Shown here in pieces: positions 9,280 through 19,082 of a stretch of DNA of 64,000 nucleotides (the first letter of the stretch is position 1; every line of letters starts with the position of its first letter). A program made the position numbers and the translations under genes. The notes beneath the pieces were generated by a model. That model was not told where the DNA came from. It worked only from the letters and a program-made list of their open reading frames with translations, and did no database searches. The stretch comes from Gordonia westfalica (GTDB taxonomy: Bacteria; Actinomycetota; Actinomycetes; Mycobacteriales; Mycobacteriaceae). Location: NCBI RefSeq assembly GCF_900105725.1, contig NZ_FNLM01000034.1:2914001-2978000 (forward strand), in the 5' to 3' direction.

Positions 9280-10614
9280 TCAGCCCGCGTCGGCGGCGAG
9301 GACCGGGTCGAGAATCGAGTCGACCAGCGCCTGCATCGTGTCGAGCGTGTCCGCGAGGACCGCCACGGCCTGTTCGGTGTGCGGGTACCGCACCCGCACG
9401 TGGATGCCGTCGCGGTCACGCCAGAACCACCACTGGGCGGTGTCGGTCGGCTTCTGGCTCGAGATCTGCCGGACGACGACGTCACCGCGCGGCGTGGGCA
9501 GTCGCGTGTAGTCGACGTAGGACATCATGAAGACGTCGCTGCGCCCGGGACGAAGGCGATCACCGAAGGCCGCGTAGACCGGGGTCAGCCCGATCTCGGC
9601 CAGCGGGAGCGCCGCGGCGAGGCGTCGGGTGTTGCGGTACATGGCGGCGTACAGGTCGCCGGTCGCGCTGATCCGCATCGGCGCGTTCCCCACCGACCAG
9701 CTCACACAGCCCGGCCCCGCCCCGGTCCCGGCGGGCACCACGGTGGCCACCTCGTCGGGTCCGCCGGCGGCGTGGACGGCCATGCCCGCACAGGTGAGGA
9801 CGGCCGGATAGGTCCGGGCTCCGCGACGGTGGACCGACGAACTGAAGATCGCGGCGTCGTCGCCGGACAGCAGCGTCCGGACCATCGTGTGCACGGGCAG
9901 GCTGTCCCCGGGGGCGACACCCAGGTCGAGCGGGAACTCGGGAACCGTCCAGCCGGTCGCGGTGAGGAACTGCTCCCAGCCACCGAGGCGCGGATCGTCG
10001 GCGGTCACCGACGCCTCACCCCCGGCGAGGACCCGGAGTGCGTCGAGGCCCGACTCCGCCGGCGCCAGCCCGCGTCCGGCGAGCAGTTCGCAGATCTCGG
10101 TCGACACGACGGCCAGGGATCGGGCGTCGACATAACAGTGGTCGAAGGCGCAGACCAGCGTCGTGACGCCGGGGCGGATGACCGCCGCCAGGAAATGCGG
10201 CATCGGTTCGAAGGGATTACAGGTCGCACCGATGTGTTCGATCAGCCGCGCGGCGAACGCCTGCGCCGAGAGTCCGTCTCCCGCCTCGCGGAACTCCTCT
10301 TTGACATCGACGCCGGGGTGCAGCAACCGGGCGACGCCGCCGTCGTCGGTCGGCACGTAGTGACTGCGCAGAGCGTCGTGGCGGGCGATGATCGTGCCGA
10401 ACACCTCGCCGAGCAGATCCGCCTCGAGCACCTCCGGGAAGTCCAGGGTCAGCGCCATCCAGCCCGGCTGCCCGGCGGCGATCGAGGACAGGTGGAACCG
10501 TTCGTTCTCCGACACCGGTGCGCTCGACCTGGCGGCCGCCCCGCCCGGAACGGCACGCCACCGGACCAGTTCACCCGGCTCGACCTCCCACGACTCGGAA
10601 CTCGAGAGCTTCAT
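9280..10614 (-). CDS. Condensation-type (PapA-like) acyltransferase, third in the operon
   Basis: 444 residues with the two-lobed CoA-dependent acyltransferase fold shared by NRPS condensation domains and mycobacterial PapA proteins. The HHxxxDG site reads DHCYVDA near residues 157-163: the second His and the Asp are kept, the first His and the Gly are not. The C-terminal half has [11 protein letters not shown], which is repeated in the two upstream paralogues (MSYTDVRRLG, VSYIDLRHAE). ATG 10614 overlaps the previous stop by 4 bp (ATGA). PapA enzymes move acyl groups onto lipid or sugar hydroxyls; the substrate here is unknown. Confidence 0.8.
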   Translation of the reverse strand: MKLSSSESWEVEPGELVRWRAVPGGAAARSSAPVSENERFHLSSIAAGQPGWMALTLDFPEVLEADLLGEVFGTIIARHDALRSHYVPTDDGGVARLLHPGVDVKEEFREAGDGLSAQAFAARLIEHIGATCNPFEPMPHFLAAVIRPGVTTLVCAFDHCYVDARSLAVVSTEICELLAGRGLAPAESGLDALRVLAGGEASVTADDPRLGGWEQFLTATGWTVPEFPLDLGVAPGDSLPVHTMVRTLLSGDDAAIFSSSVHRRGARTYPAVLTCAGMAVHAAGGPDEVATVVPAGTGAGPGCVSWSVGNAPMRISATGDLYAAMYRNTRRLAAALPLAEIGLTPVYAAFGDRLRPGRSDVFMMSYVDYTRLPTPRGDVVVRQISSQKPTDTAQWWFWRDRDGIHVRVRYPHTEQAVAVLADTLDTMQALVDSILDPVLAADAG

Positions 10615-12128
10615 CGCGCACTCCTTCTCGGTTGGCGGGGGTCGGCAGATGGGGGCTCGGGGGTCGGTTCGGGCGTGGGGTCGCCTGCGGCGTAGTCGGT
10701 CACGATGGACTCGATGCGCTCGATCAGATCGAGGATCGAAGCGCGCGCCACGTCGTTGTCGGGGACGTGTGAGCGCACGACGAGCCCGGCGTCGGTCCGC
10801 GTGAACCACAGGTTGGCATTACGGGTCGGCCCGACCCCGCTGGAGGTCTGCATCGTCGACAGGACCGGGTCGTCCCCGAGCCCGAGACGGCGAACATCGG
10901 TGTAGGACATCATGTACGGGCTTCCGTCGAGGCCCTTGAAGACCCCTTCGCCGGCGAGCAGACCCAGGACGCCGTGGGCCGGCACCGAGGCGGCGCGGCG
11001 GGCGGCACGCACACTGTCCGTCGCGACGCGGACGTGGTCGTCGAACGAGGCGCCCGGGTGCTGCGGCGCGTCGACGATGACCGGCGCGAAGTTGCAGAGC
11101 CAGCCTTGCGTCCGTTCGTGCCCGGCGCCTCGGCTCGCCAGTACCGTGGACACGAAGAATCGTGACTCCCCGGTGGATTCACGATGGCGGGCCGCGAGCG
11201 CGGCGTAGAGGAGTCCCGCGAAGTTGCCGCCGACCGCAGCGAGCCGGGCGTCACAGCGCGCCAGGTCGTCAGGGGCCAGCAGCCAGTGCTCGACCGCGAC
11301 CGCCGGTTGCGGTTCACCGTCGGTCAGGCCCAGCTCCAGAGGACACCGCGGAGCCCGACCGTCGTTCGCGGACAACGCATCCCGCCAGAGAGCGACGCGC
11401 TCGTCATCCGCGGTCAGGATCTCCGCGGCCGCACGCTCGGCCGCGATCGCGTCACCGAAGGCACCCGCGGGACCGAGTCCGGCGGGCTCCCCGGCACATC
11501 TACCTCGGTACAGCGCGACGATCTCGGACAGCGCGAGCGCCGACGAGTAGCCGTCACCATGGGCGTGGTCGGTGGCGTAGAAGAAGGTGAAGGCGCCATC
11601 GGAGACCGCGGCGGCGCACCAGGTGCCCGGGACCAGTTCCGCGCGAGCCGTTTCCGATGCGCGGCGCCCCACCCAGGGCCCGAGTTCGGCGTCGGAGACC
11701 ACCAGCGGTTCCCCGGTGCGCTCGGCGACACCGAACTCGAACGCCTCCGGTGGCGCGACCCACCGCTCGGGCCCCGTGGCGCCTCTGCGGTAGTGGGCAC
11801 GCAGTTCCTCGTGCCGGCGGACGAACTCGGTGAGTGCGCCACTCATCGCCGCCTCGTCGAGCGGGCCGTCGAAACGCGCGGCGGCGAGCAGGAACCCGTG
11901 GTGAGGCCGACCGTCGGATCGCTTGTCCGCCATGGTCGCCAGATGATCCGACTGCAGGAACGACACCCCGTCGCCCCATCGCCGCGCCGCCCGGGCGGCG
12001 CCTTCCGGGTCGCCGAGTTCCCATTCGACGATCCGTCCACCACGAAGGTGTGGACGGAGTCGAACGGTCAGCGACCCGGGGACACCGAACCCGGGTGAGA
12101 CGCGTGGGGACCGCAGGGTGCCGGACAT
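10611..12128 (-). CDS. Condensation-type (PapA-like) acyltransferase, second in the operon
   Basis: 505 residues, the longest of the three tandem paralogues. The active-site motif reads DHAHGDG near residues 185-191, the closest of the set to HHxxxDG: only the first His is replaced, by Asp. An LCNFAPVIVDAPQ segment and MMSYTDVRR are conserved landmarks of the second lobe. The C-terminus is Pro-rich (PTPEPTPEPPSADP). ATG 12128 shares a base with the upstream stop (TGATG), and its own stop overlaps the next start by 4 bp, so all three are likely made in fixed proportion. It probably acylates a glycolipid or a related alcohol; this is inferred from family and neighbours. Confidence 0.8.
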   Translation of the reverse strand: MSGTLRSPRVSPGFGVPGSLTVRLRPHLRGGRIVEWELGDPEGAARAARRWGDGVSFLQSDHLATMADKRSDGRPHHGFLLAAARFDGPLDEAAMSGALTEFVRRHEELRAHYRRGATGPERWVAPPEAFEFGVAERTGEPLVVSDAELGPWVGRRASETARAELVPGTWCAAAVSDGAFTFFYATDHAHGDGYSSALALSEIVALYRGRCAGEPAGLGPAGAFGDAIAAERAAAEILTADDERVALWRDALSANDGRAPRCPLELGLTDGEPQPAVAVEHWLLAPDDLARCDARLAAVGGNFAGLLYAALAARHRESTGESRFFVSTVLASRGAGHERTQGWLCNFAPVIVDAPQHPGASFDDHVRVATDSVRAARRAASVPAHGVLGLLAGEGVFKGLDGSPYMMSYTDVRRLGLGDDPVLSTMQTSSGVGPTRNANLWFTRTDAGLVVRSHVPDNDVARASILDLIERIESIVTDYAAGDPTPEPTPEPPSADPRQPRRSAR

Positions 12129-13618
12129 CAGCGGTCCGATGCGACCGTCGACCCTCCGGCTACCAATTCGGCGGTGCGGTAGGTGTACTCGCAGTCACCG
12201 TCGGCGACGATCTGCTTGAGGAGCGCGTGGAAGGTCGACAGGAAGACCTCGACCGCCGGGGCATCCTCGGCCGGGAAGCGCGAGGACACGTTGACGCCGG
12301 TGGGGATTCGGTTGATCCAGAAGTAGACCTCGTCGGCGTCGCGGGTCGCGCTGCGCAGCACACGTGCCGCCCGCGGCTCCCATTCCGCCGCCCCCTCGGC
12401 GTGACGAAGATCGATGTAGGACACCACGAATCCCGGAGGCGTGACGTCTCCCCCGATGAGCTCGGCGACCGGGGCGAACGGGGCGCCGCCCACATCCTTG
12501 TACTGGGCGGAGGTGGCCGCGACGGCGGTGAGCGCGTCGGTGAACTTCACCGGCCGGCCCGGACGGACCGCCACGGGGATGATCCCGACGAACCAGCCCA
12601 CGGCCTCGCCCCACTCGATCGCGTTGCGGGTGTGTACCGGACCGATGAAACGGAGATCCGCGGAGCCGGCCAGCGCGGCCGACGTCATCGAGAGCGCGGT
12701 GTAGACACCGGCGGTCATCGACGACCCGGCCGCCTTGCAGATCGAGTCGAACCGCTTGGTCTCCGCGGCGTCGAGCAGCCAGTGCGACAGCGTCGCCTGG
12801 AAGCCCTCGTCCGGGGTGCGCTGGGCCGTGATGGTGCGCGGTGCGTCAGCGGGGACGTCGAACCGCGGAAACCGCGGGATCGACTCCGGCTGTACCGCGG
12901 TGGCGGTGTCGTCGAAGAAGTCGCGCCACTGGCTGACCGCCGCGTTGTTGGCGTCGATCTGCTCACCGAGACGACGCTCGGCGTCGCTGAAGTCCAGGTA
13001 ACTGCCGAAATCGGCGAGTCCGTGCGTCTCACCGGTGACCTCGGCGAGGTACAGCGCGGTCAGCTCGCGGATCGCGAACACCTGCGTGTAGGCGTCCATC
13101 ACCGTGTGATCGGCGGCGAACACGACGAGGAAGCTGTCGTCGACGCCGGGCGTCTCGACCGTCACCGCGATGCAGTGCGGCCACGCCAGCGGCGTGACGG
13201 TGGTGTTGAAGTACTCGGTGACGAGTTCGGAGACCTCGGCGGGCTCCAGATCTGTCCCGAACGCCCGCTCGCGCACCGAGATCGCGTCCGCCGCGACGGT
13301 GATGCGGGTCAGATCGCCCTGCAGGTGGCCGGCCTCGTGGACGCGCACCGAGGTCCGGAACGCCTCATGCCTGCGGTACCACGCAACGAGCGTGCGCGAG
13401 AACGCATCACGATCGAGCGGCCGTTCGATGCGGAATGCGGTCCCGATCCACTGGCTGTACCAGTCGTCGCCCTCACGAACCGCCCGTCGGGCGTGTTCGA
13501 GGTGCATGTACGACAGCTGCCGCGAGTCGGCCTGCCATTCCGATGCCTCGACCGCAGGTTCCCAGGCGGTGACCGTACCGCCGGGCATCGAATAGTCATT
13601 GAGTTCGGTGTATTCCAT
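12128..13618 (-). CDS. Condensation-type (PapA-like) acyltransferase, first in the operon
   Basis: 496 residues. The N-terminus (MEYTELNDYSMPGG) resembles PapA-type proteins that start with a short strand before the first lobe. The site motif is DHTVMDA near residues 168-174, keeping His and Asp. GWFVGIIPVAV and VSYIDLRHAE mark the C-terminal lobe. It is the first gene of the three-gene operon, with its control region upstream to about 14450 shared with the divergent acyltransferase and glycosyltransferase pair. The three paralogues are too divergent to be a recent duplication, which suggests separate acyl acceptors or donors. Confidence 0.8.
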   Translation of the reverse strand: MEYTELNDYSMPGGTVTAWEPAVEASEWQADSRQLSYMHLEHARRAVREGDDWYSQWIGTAFRIERPLDRDAFSRTLVAWYRRHEAFRTSVRVHEAGHLQGDLTRITVAADAISVRERAFGTDLEPAEVSELVTEYFNTTVTPLAWPHCIAVTVETPGVDDSFLVVFAADHTVMDAYTQVFAIRELTALYLAEVTGETHGLADFGSYLDFSDAERRLGEQIDANNAAVSQWRDFFDDTATAVQPESIPRFPRFDVPADAPRTITAQRTPDEGFQATLSHWLLDAAETKRFDSICKAAGSSMTAGVYTALSMTSAALAGSADLRFIGPVHTRNAIEWGEAVGWFVGIIPVAVRPGRPVKFTDALTAVAATSAQYKDVGGAPFAPVAELIGGDVTPPGFVVSYIDLRHAEGAAEWEPRAARVLRSATRDADEVYFWINRIPTGVNVSSRFPAEDAPAVEVFLSTFHALLKQIVADGDCEYTYRTAELVAGGSTVASDR

Positions 13619-14455
13619 CAAAACCTCCCGTGTCGACACACGTCTCGGCCCCCGACTGATGGTCTTGCTCCGGCTCCTCCCCGAGCCACTGCGCTGCCGC
13701 GCGCTAGCGATGTTGTCGGTCGTGACCGACGTGGGCACACCTCCCCGGAACCGAGAACGGTTGTGCCCATGTTCGTGTCGACTGGCAGCGCGATGACCCC
13801 GATGTATCGCCCCACTGTGACGTTGTTCCGGAGGATTTCCGGGCAAGCCGGCCGGTCGTGGTCAAGTCGCGACGAACGGCACTGCGTCGGGCGATACCCG
13901 TCATGTCGTCGCGTCCTCCGAGTTCTCACCACCGGTGTTCAAACAAAAAGTCCAGGACCGCCCATCAGGCGGTCCTGCACATTGGTCACGACAGTAACCC
14001 GAATTCATCCGGTTGGATAGTTCGGCATACGAATTGAGTTTCAGCAAGGCAACCCTTAAAGATCCATGATATCGAGGGTTTCGAGACGTCACCGGAAGGC
14101 CGTTCGCCCACCTGTTCGAGGCCGGGCCACCACGGAGTTCTCGGGTAGGGTTTGCACGGTCCCGGCGCCGGCGACGCGGGTCGGGTGCTGTCGATGCCGA
14201 TGACGGATCACCGAATCCGCAGGTTCGCGCGACCATCCACCCGGCCCCGCCGACAGAAGATGGTCCACGCCGATCAGGCGGGCATGTTCACACCGGCCGG
14301 CTCACCACCGGTCCGGCGATCGTAGGAAGACACCCGGGAGGCGCTCATATGGGAACTCTTTGTGACACAAGGCACATGGCATCGGCGCGCGATCGAGAGA
14401 CCCACGCCCGTCGGAATGTGGAAAGTATCACTCTCGACGAACGGCAGGCGCAGTC
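13619..14455. other. Divergent control region of the acyltransferase blocks
   Basis: 837 bp between oppositely directed operons with no convincing gene. 13980-14090 is clearly less GC-rich than the surroundings and is the likeliest promoter zone for the minus operon. It holds an intrinsic terminator pointing minus (13941-13977). An imperfect 7-bp-arm palindrome lies at 14358-14372 (CTTTGTG-A-CACAAGG), about 85 bp before the plus-strand ATG, and could be an operator. Short open frames here have no ribosome site or coding look. Confidence 0.5.
13941..13977 (-). terminator. Intrinsic terminator in the leader of the acyltransferase operon
   Basis: A perfect 10-bp stem (13953-13962 with 13968-13977) closes a 5-nt loop, and on the minus strand it is followed by a T-rich tract CTTTTTGTTT. 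No minus-strand gene lies upstream of it, so it must end either a small RNA or a premature leader transcript of the operon that starts at 13618. Confidence 0.75.
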
Positions 14456-15811
14456 ATGAATTTCGCATCCCTGGTCGGCAACGCACCCGGCGTAGGACAG
14501 GACCCGACCGTCGACCGGCTCACCGCCGACGACGACCTCTTCGTCCGCATGGATGTGATCCTCGGCCTTCCCGTCGTGAACCAGACGCTCTGGCGTTTCC
14601 CCGGCACGGTCGACATCGATGCCTTCGCGTCCCTCGCCGAGAAGCTGCGCCGTGGACGCCTGAGCCGTCTCGTCGCAACCCATCGCGGTCCTGGCCGCGC
14701 CCACTGGCGCTACACCCCCGACGCCGGCCACTTCTCCGTCCAGGCCGAGCCCGTCCCGGTCGGCGGTGAGGAGGAATGGGGGCGCGCCCAGGCCGACGCC
14801 GAACTCGACATCGAGAACGGTCCCGCGTGGCGGCTCGTCGCCGCGCGGACAGCGGACGACAGCTCCGTGCTCGTGTCGCTGGTCATCTCCCATGTCATCG
14901 CCGACGGCGGGACGGGTGCGGTGGCGGTGATCGAGGCCGTCCACGGCCTGGACTACACCCCCGGTACCGCGCCGGGCCTCGTGTCGAATGTCCTCGACGC
15001 CGGCGACCTGCTCTGGAACGCCGGGAAGACCGCGGTCCAGATGGCCCGCGCGAGCAGGTCGGGGCCGCCGGTCTCACCGGCCCGGGTGACCGGCCGGCCT
15101 GCTCCCGAGACCGACGTCGCCGGCGCCGAGATCGCCCCGAACGTGACCGTCCTGATCCCGACCGTCGATTTCGCGGCCGCGGCGCAATCCCGGGGCGGCA
15201 CCGACAACAGCCTGTTCGCGGCCCTGATGGTGGGGGTTCTGGAGCGGTGCGGCCGGGTGTCCCCGGGTGACGTCGTCCCGGTCTCGCTACCCGTCTCGTC
15301 GCGCACACCCGACGACCGCCGCGCGAACGCGACGTCGGGCGCCACCGCGTTCGTCGAGGCGTCGGCGGACCGTTACGAGGACCTGACGGCCGTCCGGGCG
15401 GCGTGCAAGGAGGCCTACAACCGCCTGGCCGCGAATTCCGGCAAGGTCGCGCAGCGCGCGGTGGTCCTGCAGGTGCTGAGTGCATCGCTCACCCGACGCC
15501 TCGCCGCCAATGTCACCACGCCACTGTGCCTCGCCTCCAACGTCGGGCTGGTTCCCGACGAGTTCGCGACACTGGGCACCGGCGAACACGGCGAACTCTC
15601 CGTCCGGGCCGTCACCGCCACCGACGACCCCCGTCGACTCCGCGACCGCAAGGGCGGGATCAGCGGTTGGCTCGCAGTCGGCGCCGACACGGTGATGTTC
15701 AGCGTGAGTTCACTTGACCCGGTACGCATCCCGGACGTCGCGACCATGCGCCGGCTGGTGGCCGCCGAACTCGCCGCCTGGGGCCTGCACGGAAAACACT
15801 GGGGCGCATGA
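14456..15811 (+). CDS. Condensation/wax-synthase-like acyltransferase
   Basis: 451 residues. The site motif SHVIADG near residues 145-151 keeps the catalytic His and the Asp-Gly of HHxxxDG. Later segments VPVSLPVSSR and CLASNVGLVPDEF are typical of the second lobe of condensation/WES-type acyltransferases. It is more distant from the three minus-strand paralogues than they are from one another. Its stop overlaps the glycosyltransferase start by 4 bp (ATGA), tying acylation to sugar transfer. The likely product is an acylated glycolipid, by inference only. Confidence 0.8.
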   Translation: MNFASLVGNAPGVGQDPTVDRLTADDDLFVRMDVILGLPVVNQTLWRFPGTVDIDAFASLAEKLRRGRLSRLVATHRGPGRAHWRYTPDAGHFSVQAEPVPVGGEEEWGRAQADAELDIENGPAWRLVAARTADDSSVLVSLVISHVIADGGTGAVAVIEAVHGLDYTPGTAPGLVSNVLDAGDLLWNAGKTAVQMARASRSGPPVSPARVTGRPAPETDVAGAEIAPNVTVLIPTVDFAAAAQSRGGTDNSLFAALMVGVLERCGRVSPGDVVPVSLPVSSRTPDDRRANATSGATAFVEASADRYEDLTAVRAACKEAYNRLAANSGKVAQRAVVLQVLSASLTRRLAANVTTPLCLASNVGLVPDEFATLGTGEHGELSVRAVTATDDPRRLRDRKGGISGWLAVGADTVMFSVSSLDPVRIPDVATMRRLVAAELAAWGLHGKHWGA

Positions 15812-17043
15812 GGATCGCATTCACCGTCCACGGCAGTCGGGGCGATGTCCAGCCCGCGGTCGCCATCGGGGCCGAGCTCGCGCGCCGCGGCCACGAGGTC
15901 CGGGTCGCCGTGCCCGAGGATCTCGTCGAGCTGACGGCTGCGTCCGGGTTGCCGACGCAGGTGCTCACGCCGTCGACCGCGGAGCTGCTGGCGAGCCCAC
16001 TCGTGAAGGAACGCCTGAAGTCCAAGAACCCCCGGGTTCGGCTCAAGGCCCTGGGCGAGGTCGCCGACCACGGTCGCGCGACTTCCGAACGCGTCATGGG
16101 CGAACTCGCCGACGTCTCCGATCTGCTCGTCACCGGGCCGCTGGCACAGGACCGGGCCGACGCCATTGCGCAGAGTCGCGGCATCGGATTCGTTCCGCTG
16201 CACTATTGTCCGCTGCGCCCCAACGCCAGCCTCGACGTCCGCTACCGGGAGTACCCGCGTCCGGTCTCACAGGCGATGTGGCGCCTCGCCGATCAGACCT
16301 ACTGGCTCACGCTGCGGGGCGCCGACCGGAGACTGCGCACCGAACTCGGGCTCCCACCGGCGAAAGGACCTCTGGGAGGACGGCTTCGGAGTGCAGGTGT
16401 GCCCGAGATCCAGGCCTACGACGCCGCGCTGTTCCCCGGACTCGAGAACGACTGGGGCCCGCAGCGTCCGTTCGTCGGATTCCTGTTGCCGGACAAGGAC
16501 ACTCGCGCAGCACTGTCGAACGGCGACGACGCCACCTCGCCGGCGGTCGAATGGGCGGACGCCGACGAGGCACCCGTCTACGTCGGCTTCGGCAGCATGA
16601 AGATCACCGCCGACCAGATCGGCGGCATCGTCACCACTCTTCTCGATCGTGGGCTCCGCGTGATCGGACACACCGATCACCAACTCTCCCAGCATGATCG
16701 GCTGCTCCATCTCGACCAGCCGGTGGATCACGAGACCTTGCTGCCCCGGTGTCGCGGTGCGGTGCACCACGGCGGTGCCGGCACCACGGCGGCGGCGACC
16801 CGCGCGGGCATCCCGTCGGTCATCACCTGGCTCAGTGCGGATCAGCCGATGTGGGCCGCGGCGCTCCGACGGAACGGAGCCGGGTCGGGCAACAAGCTGG
16901 CGCGGTTCGGCCCGTCCGACCTCGACCCGCTCACCGATCCGGCAGTCGCGGCGGCGGCCACGCGCCTCGGTGAACGGCTCACGCCGCCGGCCGACGCCGT
17001 CGCCAGCGCCTGCGAGACCCTGCTGGACGCCGCCTCACACTGA
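15808..17043 (+). CDS. GT1-type (MGT/UGT) glycosyltransferase
   Basis: 411 residues with a GT-B fold. The N-terminus RIAFTVHGSRGDVQPAVAIG is the acceptor-side signature of the UGT/sterol glucosyltransferase-like group. YVGFGSMK starts the donor half, and HHGGAGTTAAA near residue 320 followed by DQPMWA is the nucleotide-sugar binding motif. Relatives glycosylate lipids, sterols, macrolides or glycopeptidolipids. It is soluble or peripheral. It is coupled to the acyltransferase before it. The acceptor and sugar cannot be read from the sequence. Confidence 0.88.
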   Translation: MRIAFTVHGSRGDVQPAVAIGAELARRGHEVRVAVPEDLVELTAASGLPTQVLTPSTAELLASPLVKERLKSKNPRVRLKALGEVADHGRATSERVMGELADVSDLLVTGPLAQDRADAIAQSRGIGFVPLHYCPLRPNASLDVRYREYPRPVSQAMWRLADQTYWLTLRGADRRLRTELGLPPAKGPLGGRLRSAGVPEIQAYDAALFPGLENDWGPQRPFVGFLLPDKDTRAALSNGDDATSPAVEWADADEAPVYVGFGSMKITADQIGGIVTTLLDRGLRVIGHTDHQLSQHDRLLHLDQPVDHETLLPRCRGAVHHGGAGTTAAATRAGIPSVITWLSADQPMWAAALRRNGAGSGNKLARFGPSDLDPLTDPAVAAAATRLGERLTPPADAVASACETLLDAASH

Positions 17044-17065
17044 GGCCGAGGAGCGGGCGGCGCGG

Positions 17066-17530
17066 TCACGCGTCGTCGAGCAGAGCGGTGGCGACCGCGG
17101 CGATTCCCTCGCCCCGACCGGTCATGCCGAGTCCGTCGGTGGTGGTCGCCGACACGGAGACGGGCCCGCCGACCGCCGCCGACAGCACTTCCTGTGCCTC
17201 GGCGCGGCGCGGACCGATCTTGGGACGGTTCCCGACGACCTGGACGGCGGCGTTCACGACGCGGAGGCCTTCGGCGGCGACGAGCTCGGCGACGTGGGCG
17301 AGCATGGCGACCCCGGAGACGCCCTCCCACTCTGGCCGCCCGGTGCCGAACACCGAGCCGACATCGCCGAGTCCCGCGGCAGACAGCACGGCGTCGCACA
17401 GTGCGTGCGCACCGACGTCACCGTCGGAGTGGCCCTCACAGCCGGGCTCGTCGGGAAAGTGCAGACCGACCATCCAGCATTCGGCGGATGCGTCGATGCG
17501 ATGAGCGTCGGTCCCGATGCCGACCCTCAT
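17066..17530 (-). CDS. ispF: 2-C-methyl-D-erythritol 2,4-cyclodiphosphate synthase
   Basis: 154 residues, a usual length. It forms the cyclic diphosphate in the MEP isoprenoid pathway and works as a trimer with a metal site. The metal ligands are visible as GTDAHRI (Asp8, His10) and EGHSDGDV (His42 region), and the substrate loop as [21 protein letters not shown] is the conserved C-terminal block. The ATG overlaps the ispD stop by 4 bp. Confidence 0.95.
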   Translation of the reverse strand: MRVGIGTDAHRIDASAECWMVGLHFPDEPGCEGHSDGDVGAHALCDAVLSAAGLGDVGSVFGTGRPEWEGVSGVAMLAHVAELVAAEGLRVVNAAVQVVGNRPKIGPRRAEAQEVLSAAVGGPVSVSATTTDGLGMTGRGEGIAAVATALLDDA

Positions 17531-18243
17531 CGCCCGACCTCCGAGTCGAGAGCCGGTTCACCGACGACATCCCGGATGATGCGGAGGTCCCACGGCGTGG
17601 TGATCTTCATGGCGAGGGGGTCTCCCGGGACGACGTGGACGGGGATGCCGCAGCGTTCGGCGAGGCCGGCGTCGTCGGTCGCGAGACCGGAGTCGTCGGC
17701 GTGTGCACGCAGCAACGCCTCGCGGGTGAAGCCCTGCGGGGTCTGCACCGCGCGGAGTTCTTCGCGGTCGACGGTCCGGGCCACGAGTTCGAGCCCGTCA
17801 GAGCCCGGCGTGACCTGTTTGAGGGTATCGACGACGGGCACTCCGGGCACCACTGCTCGATGTCCGGCGGCGACGGCCTCCACCACTGCGGTGAAGACGT
17901 GAGCGGGCGTGAGCGGGCGCGCCGCGTCGTGGACCAGGAGGATCTGCGCGGCGCCGGCCGCGGCGATTCCCGCGCGCACCGAGTCCGATCGGTGAGCGCC
18001 GCCGGGTACGACGACGACCCCGGGGAGCAGCTCTCGAGCACGCTCCACGAGGTCGATCGGCACCACGACGACGATCGACGCCCCGAGCGAGGCGGGGATG
18101 TTGTCGACGCATCGTTCGATGATGCTCCGGCCACAGAGGTCGACGAAGGCCTTGGGTACCGGCTCGCCGAGTCGGGTTCCCGACCCGGCAGCCGGAATGA
18201 TGACGCAGACTTCTGCGCCGGAATCCTCCGGCGTAGTGGTCAT
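17527..18243 (-). CDS. ispD: 2-C-methyl-D-erythritol 4-phosphate cytidylyltransferase
   Basis: 238 residues. It joins CTP to MEP in the MEP pathway. The nucleotide loop [19 protein letters not shown] and the substrate blocks LVHDAARPL and ATDDAGLAE are all present. It is coupled to ispF downstream and lies 33 bp after carD, the same order as Rv3583c-Rv3582c-Rv3581c. Confidence 0.95.
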   Translation of the reverse strand: MTTTPEDSGAEVCVIIPAAGSGTRLGEPVPKAFVDLCGRSIIERCVDNIPASLGASIVVVVPIDLVERARELLPGVVVVPGGAHRSDSVRAGIAAAGAAQILLVHDAARPLTPAHVFTAVVEAVAAGHRAVVPGVPVVDTLKQVTPGSDGLELVARTVDREELRAVQTPQGFTREALLRAHADDSGLATDDAGLAERCGIPVHVVPGDPLAMKITTPWDLRIIRDVVGEPALDSEVGR

Positions 18244-18276
18244 GTGTATTCGATCCTGATCCAGGTGAACCTGAGA

Positions 18277-18765
18277 TCAGGAAGCGGCAGCGAGGACCTC
18301 GTCCAGGATGCTGGTTGCCTTCTCGTCGTTCGTGTTCTGTGCGAGCGAGAGCTCGTCCACGAGGACGCGACGAGCACGGGTCAGCATCCGCTTCTCACCG
18401 GCCGACAGTCCTCGGTCCTGCTCACGACGCCAGAGGTCGCGGACGATCTCGGCAACCTTGATGATGTCGCCCGAGATGAGCTTCTCCTGGTTCGCCTTGA
18501 ATCGGCGTGCCCAGTTGGTCGGCTCCTCGGTGTGCGGTGCCCGCAGCACCTGGAAGACCTGATCAAGACCCTCTTGCCCGACCACGTCGCGGACGCCCAC
18601 GTATTCCAACTTCGTCGAGGGAATCTGAACGGTCATGTCACCGTCGGCAACCTTGAGAACAAGGTATTCGATCTGCTCACCCTTGATGGTCCGGGTCACG
18701 ATGTCTTCGACCCGAGCAGCACCGTGATGGGGGTAAACGACGGTGTCGCCAACTTTGAAATTCAA
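18277..18765 (-). CDS. carD: RNA polymerase-binding transcription factor CarD
   Basis: 162 residues. The N-terminal RNAP-interaction domain ([20 protein letters not shown]) is a Tudor-like module that binds the beta subunit, and the C-terminal helical part ([12 protein letters not shown]) holds the Trp that wedges into the promoter bubble. CarD stabilises open complexes, notably at rRNA promoters. The length and sequence match the essential mycobacterial protein closely. It heads the carD-ispD-ispF unit. Confidence 0.96.
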   Translation of the reverse strand: MNFKVGDTVVYPHHGAARVEDIVTRTIKGEQIEYLVLKVADGDMTVQIPSTKLEYVGVRDVVGQEGLDQVFQVLRAPHTEEPTNWARRFKANQEKLISGDIIKVAEIVRDLWRREQDRGLSAGEKRMLTRARRVLVDELSLAQNTNDEKATSILDEVLAAAS

Positions 18766-19082
18766 TGTTCCTTGCCCCTTTCGAGTGAACCCAGTCTAGC
18801 ACGGGCGTTCCGAGGGCCCCACCCAACGGTGCAGGTCAACGCGGTGAACCGGTCTCACTGCAGGCTCTTGCGAGGTGGCGAGGGGTGTCGTAGCAGCGTG
18901 TTCGGCATCACGCAGCACCATGCACACGACGGCCGTCGAGGCCCCCTCGCCGGCCCCCGAGACACGCCCTCGCAGACACGAATCGGGCACCCGGGGGGAC
19001 TTTTCCCCACGGCGCCCACTACGCTGCGTAGTGCAGGGTTTCGCGCGCTGCAATTCGACTTCGTTTGACCTGGGAGGATCGG
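18766..19082. other. Divergent promoter region carD / LpqE-like
   Basis: 317 bp with no coding signal. It should hold promoters for both flanking genes. An 8-bp-arm palindrome CACTACGC-T-GCGTAGTG spans 19017-19033 about 50 bp before the lipoprotein start. A strong Shine-Dalgarno GGGAGG at 19072-19077 fixes the lipoprotein start. Confidence 0.45.

Noticed and set aside
14041..14060. IdeR-like iron box in the acyltransferase control region
   Set aside because: Only about half of the 19 consensus positions match on either strand.
13901..14236. 111-codon minus-strand frame in the divergent region
   Set aside because: It runs through the intrinsic terminator, has no ribosome site and no protein-like composition.
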